A stretch of DNA of 45,863 nucleotides from Actinomycetota bacterium (GTDB taxonomy: Bacteria; Actinomycetota; Acidimicrobiia; Acidimicrobiales; CAIXPF01). Positions 42,349 to 45,863 of this stretch are shown in pieces (the first letter of the stretch is position 1; every line of letters starts with the position of its first letter). Below the pieces are notes generated by a model that was not told where the DNA came from, searched no databases, and worked only from the letters and a program-made list of their open reading frames with translations. The position numbers and the translations under genes are program-made. The DNA lies in NCBI GenBank assembly GCA_016870475.1, contig VGBO01000013.1, positions 1 through 45,863 on the forward strand, in the 5' to 3' direction.

Positions 42349-44709
42349 TCAGACGGTCGGCAGGGCGCCGGCGGCGGCGAGGGCGGCGACCTCGTCGGGG
42401 TGGAACCCGAGGACGTCGACGAGTACCTCGTTCGTGTGTTGACCGAGCGTCGGCGCGGCCCGGCGCAAGCCGTTCGGGGTGTTCCGGAGGCGCCACGGCA
42501 CGCCCGGCACGGGTCGCACCCCGGTGAGCGCGTGCTCGGGTCGTTCGATCATCCCGATCGCCTCCATCTGGGGCTCCCCGGCCCAGAGCGCGAGCGGGGA
42601 CAGCGACGGGAACGCCGCGACGCCGACGGCCTGCAACGCCCGGGTGACCTCCCAGCGGTCGCGGGTCGCGCACCAGGCGGCGATCCGTTCGTCGAGGGCG
42701 TCTTCTGCGGACTTTCGGGCCGCCGTGGTAGCGAACCGGGGGTCGGCGCCGAGGGTCGGATCGACGACGGAGCAGAGCGCCTGCCACATCGTGTCGTCGG
42801 TGCAGCAGATGCTCACCCACTCGTCGTCGCCGGTGGTCCGGTACACGCTGTGCGGCGCCCACTTCGGGTCCTTGTTCCCGATCGGACCGGGTGGGGTCCC
42901 GGTGCTCCGGTACTCCATCCACAGCTCCCCGGTCGTCGCCGCGATCGCCTCGACCATGGCCACGTCGAGGCGGGCGACCTCGCCGTTGCGGCAGCGGGCG
43001 GTGATTGCGTTCACAACCGCCCAGGCGGCGGTGAGCCCGGTGGTCGGGTCGCCGGTGGCGATCCCGGTCTCGCGGGGGTTGCCGCCTTCGTAGCCGGTGG
43101 CGGCGTACAGCCCGGCGACCGCACCACCGACCGGTCCGTACGCCATGTACCCCGCCGCGGGACCGTCCTGTCCGTAGCCGGACAGCGAGGTCACGATGAC
43201 GTCGGGGTTGATGGCCCGGAGCTCCTCGACGGAGAACCCGAGGTCGGCGAGCGTGCCGACGGCGAAGTTCTCCACGACGACGTCGCACCAGGCGATCATC
43301 CGCCGGATGATCTCGCGTGCCGCCTCGTTGCGCAGGTCGATGCCGAGGCTCCGCTTGTCGGAGTTGTACACCTGGAACAAGCCGTTCGTATCGGGCGTGA
43401 GGTCGACGCCCTTGGGGGGGAAGGGGAGGCGGCGGAACAGGCACAGGAACGACGGGGACTCGAGGCGGATCACGTCGGCACCGAGGTGTGCGAGCAGTTG
43501 CGTGCAGTACGGACCCGCCCAGATCCAGCTGAAGTCGCACACCTTGACGCCCTCGAGCGGTCGAGCGAGGGACCCCGGCGCGACCGGACTCGCCGCGGGC
43601 GCGGTCTCCTCCCGGGGGAGCCAGGTCGCCCCGTCGTGCGCGCCACGAGCCGGTGCGACCGACCGCAACCGCCACCAGGGGCGGTCCACCTGGAAGCCGG
43701 AGCCGGGGAGCTTCAAGCCGTCCGGGTCCTCGGCGAAGAACTCGCGGGCGACGAACTGGGCGTTCCGCTCGAGCTGCTCCATCGTGGACACGGGCGACAC
43801 GCACACCCGCGCCTCCTGCCCACGCACGTACAGGTCGTCGACCCGCTGCGTGGCGAACCACTCCGCCAGGTAGATGTCGAGCAGGTCGACGTTCGCCCGG
43901 CGTGACTCGTTGTCGGCGAAGATCTCCATCTGCGCCCACTCGGGGTCGCCCATGATGCGCCGCAGCGACTCCCACTGCGCCTGCTCGACGCAGACGAACT
44001 GCATCAGGCCGTCCTCGCAGGCGTACACGTTCCAGGGGGCGAGGGATTTCACGCCGACGCGTGAGGCGTCGTTCTCGCCGAAGAGGGCACCGGCCGGCGA
44101 CGTCTCCGCCATGCGGGCGACCGCCCCGAGCACGGAGAAGTCGATCACCTCGCCGGACCCGGTGCGGTCGGCGCGGTCGAACGCGGCGAGGGCGACGGTC
44201 GCCGCGACGGTCGCAGCGATGAGGGACGTGTGGCTGCCTCCCGCCTTGATCGGGGGGAGGTCGGCCCGGTCGGAGGAGCCGGGGGAAAGGTTCCCCCAGG
44301 TCGAACCGTGCACGACGTTCAGCTCGGTCGCCGCGTAGTCGGCGTAGGGGCCGACGCCGCCGAAGGGGGTGAGGGCGCAGACGACGAGCCGCGGGTGGCG
44401 GGCGAGGAGGTCGTCGCCGGCGACGCCGAGCTCGGCGGCGGCGGTGGGACCGAGGTCGTGGAGGACGACGTCCGCGCCGTCGAGGAGGTCGTCGAGGCCG
44501 GTCGTGGTCGACCGCTTCGACGTGCCGAGCCAACGGAACAGGTCGTGGGGGCGGTCCCGGACGATGTCGTGGTCGGTCTCATACCGGACGACGTCGGCGC
44601 CGAGGTCACCGAACAGCTTCGCCGCCCACGCCGGGCCGATCCCGCCAGCGATCTCGAGCACGCGGACGCCCTCGAGTCCGGTGCGCGTCGATGATTCCCC
44701 TGCGGTCAT
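42349..44709 (-). CDS. Tandem-domain CaiB/BaiF CoA-transferase
   Basis: A 786-residue protein of two family III CoA-transferase domains (about 1-370 and 380-786). Each half has the opening motif: GLEGVRVLEIAGGIGPAWAA and PLEGVKVCDFSWIWAGPYCT. The second half keeps the catalytic Asp (Asp554 in ATGDPTTGLTAA), but the aligned residue in the first half is Gly158 (KAGGSHTSLIAA). It resembles two-domain CoA-transferases such as DddD in layout only. ATG 44709 has a GGGGGAG site, and the frame open further upstream is rejected. It is first in a minus-strand operon with the permease. Confidence 0.87.
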   Translation of the reverse strand: MTAGESSTRTGLEGVRVLEIAGGIGPAWAAKLFGDLGADVVRYETDHDIVRDRPHDLFRWLGTSKRSTTTGLDDLLDGADVVLHDLGPTAAAELGVAGDDLLARHPRLVVCALTPFGGVGPYADYAATELNVVHGSTWGNLSPGSSDRADLPPIKAGGSHTSLIAATVAATVALAAFDRADRTGSGEVIDFSVLGAVARMAETSPAGALFGENDASRVGVKSLAPWNVYACEDGLMQFVCVEQAQWESLRRIMGDPEWAQMEIFADNESRRANVDLLDIYLAEWFATQRVDDLYVRGQEARVCVSPVSTMEQLERNAQFVAREFFAEDPDGLKLPGSGFQVDRPWWRLRSVAPARGAHDGATWLPREETAPAASPVAPGSLARPLEGVKVCDFSWIWAGPYCTQLLAHLGADVIRLESPSFLCLFRRLPFPPKGVDLTPDTNGLFQVYNSDKRSLGIDLRNEAAREIIRRMIAWCDVVVENFAVGTLADLGFSVEELRAINPDVIVTSLSGYGQDGPAAGYMAYGPVGGAVAGLYAATGYEGGNPRETGIATGDPTTGLTAAWAVVNAITARCRNGEVARLDVAMVEAIAATTGELWMEYRSTGTPPGPIGNKDPKWAPHSVYRTTGDDEWVSICCTDDTMWQALCSVVDPTLGADPRFATTAARKSAEDALDERIAAWCATRDRWEVTRALQAVGVAAFPSLSPLALWAGEPQMEAIGMIERPEHALTGVRPVPGVPWRLRNTPNGLRRAAPTLGQHTNEVLVDVLGFHPDEVAALAAAGALPTV

Positions 44710-44756
44710 GCTCTCCCCCTCGTCGGTGACGGGAGCGTACTCCCGTGTCCGTGGGG

Positions 44757-45779
44757 TCAGGTCGTCGTCGGGGTCGTCCGGCGGAGCACGAGCAGGCCGA
44801 CGGCGACGCCGAGAGCGAGAGCCCCGGCCCCCGTCACCGTCGCCCGGTCGAGCCACTGCGGGGCGTCCGTCGGGACCCACGCTCGCACCGGTGCCGCCCG
44901 ACGGGACCACGCCCACAGGCCCAGTTCGAGGGCGGCGAGCGCGCCCAGCAGGTCGACGCCGAAGCGGGACACCCGGCCCGTCCGGCCGAGCACGAGCGCG
45001 CCGAGGGCGGCGACGAGCGCCGTGGCCGGGAGCAGCCACAGGGTCACCGACGGCTCGGTCTCCGCCGGCACCGACCGGTAGGCCCAACCGCCGAGCACGG
45101 TCGCCAGCGCGGCGCCGCCGGCTGCGACGGTGAGCAGCCCGGAACGGTTGCCGACGCGGCGTCCACCGAGGAGGAGCGCGCCGACCGCTGCGAACGCGAT
45201 CGACCCGCCGACGATCGCCGCGGCGGGTGACGGTCGGGCGAGCAGCACCGACCGGACGTGCACGTCGACCTCGTCGCCGTCGACGACGAGGGGGATGACC
45301 GCCTCGAGGATCGTGTCACCCGGTTCCGCCCCCGGCGGTCGGGCCGGGTTCATCCAGTGGGCACGGTGGTCGTGCCAGGCGTAGCTGCCGTCGGTCGCGA
45401 CGACCCGCCAGTCGGGCTCGGCCCCAGGCGTCGACGACGGCGGGGGTTCGGTCGATCCGTAGCGGTCGTCGTTCAGCCAGCGGCTCGGGGACGCCTCGTT
45501 CCGTTCGACGGTGCCGTCGGCGCCGAAGCGCAGGTAGGGCTCGCCGCGGTAGCCGACGACGTCGACGGTGGTGCCGCGTTCGGCGCGCAGGAGCACGAAC
45601 GAGTCGCCGCCGACGACGCGCACGTCGATCGCCGGTGTGGCCGGGTCGACGCGGACGACCTCGCTTCGGTAGTCGGTCGGTCCGGCCGGGTCGGCGGCTG
45701 CGGGACCGGCGGTGACGACGAGGCCGGCGAGCGCCAGGCCGAACGCGCCGAGGAACGTGCGGAGTCGTCGACGCGTCAT
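44757..45779 (-). CDS. Secreted/membrane protein of unknown function with WHDHRxHWM motif
   Basis: The 340-residue protein has a likely signal peptide (MTRRRLRTFLGAFGLALAGL, cleavage near AAA-DP) and an extracytoplasmic domain with GEPYLRFGADGTV. A motif YAWHDHRAHWMNPA rich in His, Asp and Met suggests metal, perhaps copper, binding. About four C-terminal helices follow, the first at AAAIVGGSIAFAAVGALLLG. The ATG overlaps the stop of an upstream cupredoxin-like gene as ATGA, which supports a copper-related role. I recognise no named family and assign no function. Confidence 0.7.
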   Translation of the reverse strand: MTRRRLRTFLGAFGLALAGLVVTAGPAAADPAGPTDYRSEVVRVDPATPAIDVRVVGGDSFVLLRAERGTTVDVVGYRGEPYLRFGADGTVERNEASPSRWLNDDRYGSTEPPPSSTPGAEPDWRVVATDGSYAWHDHRAHWMNPARPPGAEPGDTILEAVIPLVVDGDEVDVHVRSVLLARPSPAAAIVGGSIAFAAVGALLLGGRRVGNRSGLLTVAAGGAALATVLGGWAYRSVPAETEPSVTLWLLPATALVAALGALVLGRTGRVSRFGVDLLGALAALELGLWAWSRRAAPVRAWVPTDAPQWLDRATVTGAGALALGVAVGLLVLRRTTPTTT

Positions 45780-45863
45780 CGGACCGTGATGGCGATCTCG
45801 CCGCTGGGGTGCACGGTGCACGCCCCCTCGTACCGCCCTGCCGACGCGAACCGTTGACGGAGC
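45776..45863 (-). CDS. Cupredoxin-like protein, C-terminal fragment
   Basis: The minus-strand frame entering from the right edge gives RFASAGRYEGACTVHPSGEI followed by AITVR and a TGA at 45776-45778. The GxYxxxCTxHP segment is the C-terminal copper loop of cupredoxin or plastocyanin-like proteins. The methionine ligand is not seen, with Ser/Gly/Glu in its place, so copper binding is not assured. Its stop overlaps the next ATG. The rest of the gene is outside the window. Confidence 0.62.
   Translation of the reverse strand, partial: LRQRFASAGRYEGACTVHPSGEIAITVR

Noticed and set aside
40310-44533. Single 1407-codon frame joining part of the CoA-transferase region to LivHM
   Set aside because: The portion upstream of 42334 is out of frame with the clear CoA-transferase and is Arg-rich shadow; the LivH motif begins at the ATG at 42334.

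Overview
The window is high-GC actinobacterial chromosome spanning the replication origin. Support for an actinobacterium comes from three things: a mycothiol-dependent maleylpyruvate isomerase-like protein, an F420-type luciferase-like oxidoreductase, and a DUF3566 protein plus a TadE-like protein directly after gyrA. The gene set and the very frequent GTG/TTG starts fit class Acidimicrobiia, but that placement is an inference and was not tested by phylogeny.

Origin block, 1-13.9 kb. Genes left of about 3.65 kb run on the minus strand: parA (5' end only), rsmG, jag/khpB, yidC, yidD, rnpA, rpmH. Genes right of 4.02 kb run on the plus strand: dnaA, dnaN, recF, a DUF721 gene, gyrB, gyrA, a TadE-like gene, a DUF3566 gene and tRNA-Ile(GAU). 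Two parS sites lie between parA and rsmG. DnaA boxes lie upstream of dnaA and in the dnaA-dnaN gap, which is the likely oriC. Several start codons overlap the previous stop (GTGA or ATGA), so much of the block is probably translationally coupled. A 46-codon gene that escapes ordinary length cut-offs starts four bases after the tRNA.

Short housekeeping stretch, 13.9-17.6 kb. A saccharopine-dehydrogenase-like protein, an MDMPI-family protein, an inositol/histidinol phosphatase-family enzyme and a secreted coiled-coil M15 peptidase.

Catabolic/lipid-type region, 17.7-45 kb. It is dominated by acyl-CoA and oxygenase enzymes: SDRs (one resembling BadH, 2-hydroxycyclohexanecarboxyl-CoA dehydrogenase), thiolase, cytochrome P450, MaoC hydratase, LLM flavin/F420 enzyme, acyl-CoA dehydrogenase, enoyl-CoA hydratase, two MFS carriers, MBL hydrolase, amidohydrolase, ferredoxin, CoA-transferases, aldo/keto reductase, Baeyer-Villiger monooxygenase, three NTF2/SnoaL-like proteins, and a fused LivHM permease next to a tandem CoA-transferase. 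Two housekeeping genes, pyrF and engB, are interspersed. Together these could oxidise, CoA-activate and beta-oxidise alicyclic, terpenoid or steroid-like acids, but no substrate can be read from sequence. The right edge holds a membrane protein of unknown function coupled to the tail of a cupredoxin-like gene.

The most striking regulatory signal is a compact junction found three times (30358, 33873, 38279). The upstream gene's TAG stop forms the first half of a TAGGWT -10-like hexamer, followed by exactly seven bases and the ATG of the next gene. Other genes here have the same TAGNNT-N6/7-start arrangement without the stop overlap, which suggests widespread leaderless transcription. No CRISPR array, insertion sequence, prophage or integration site was seen.
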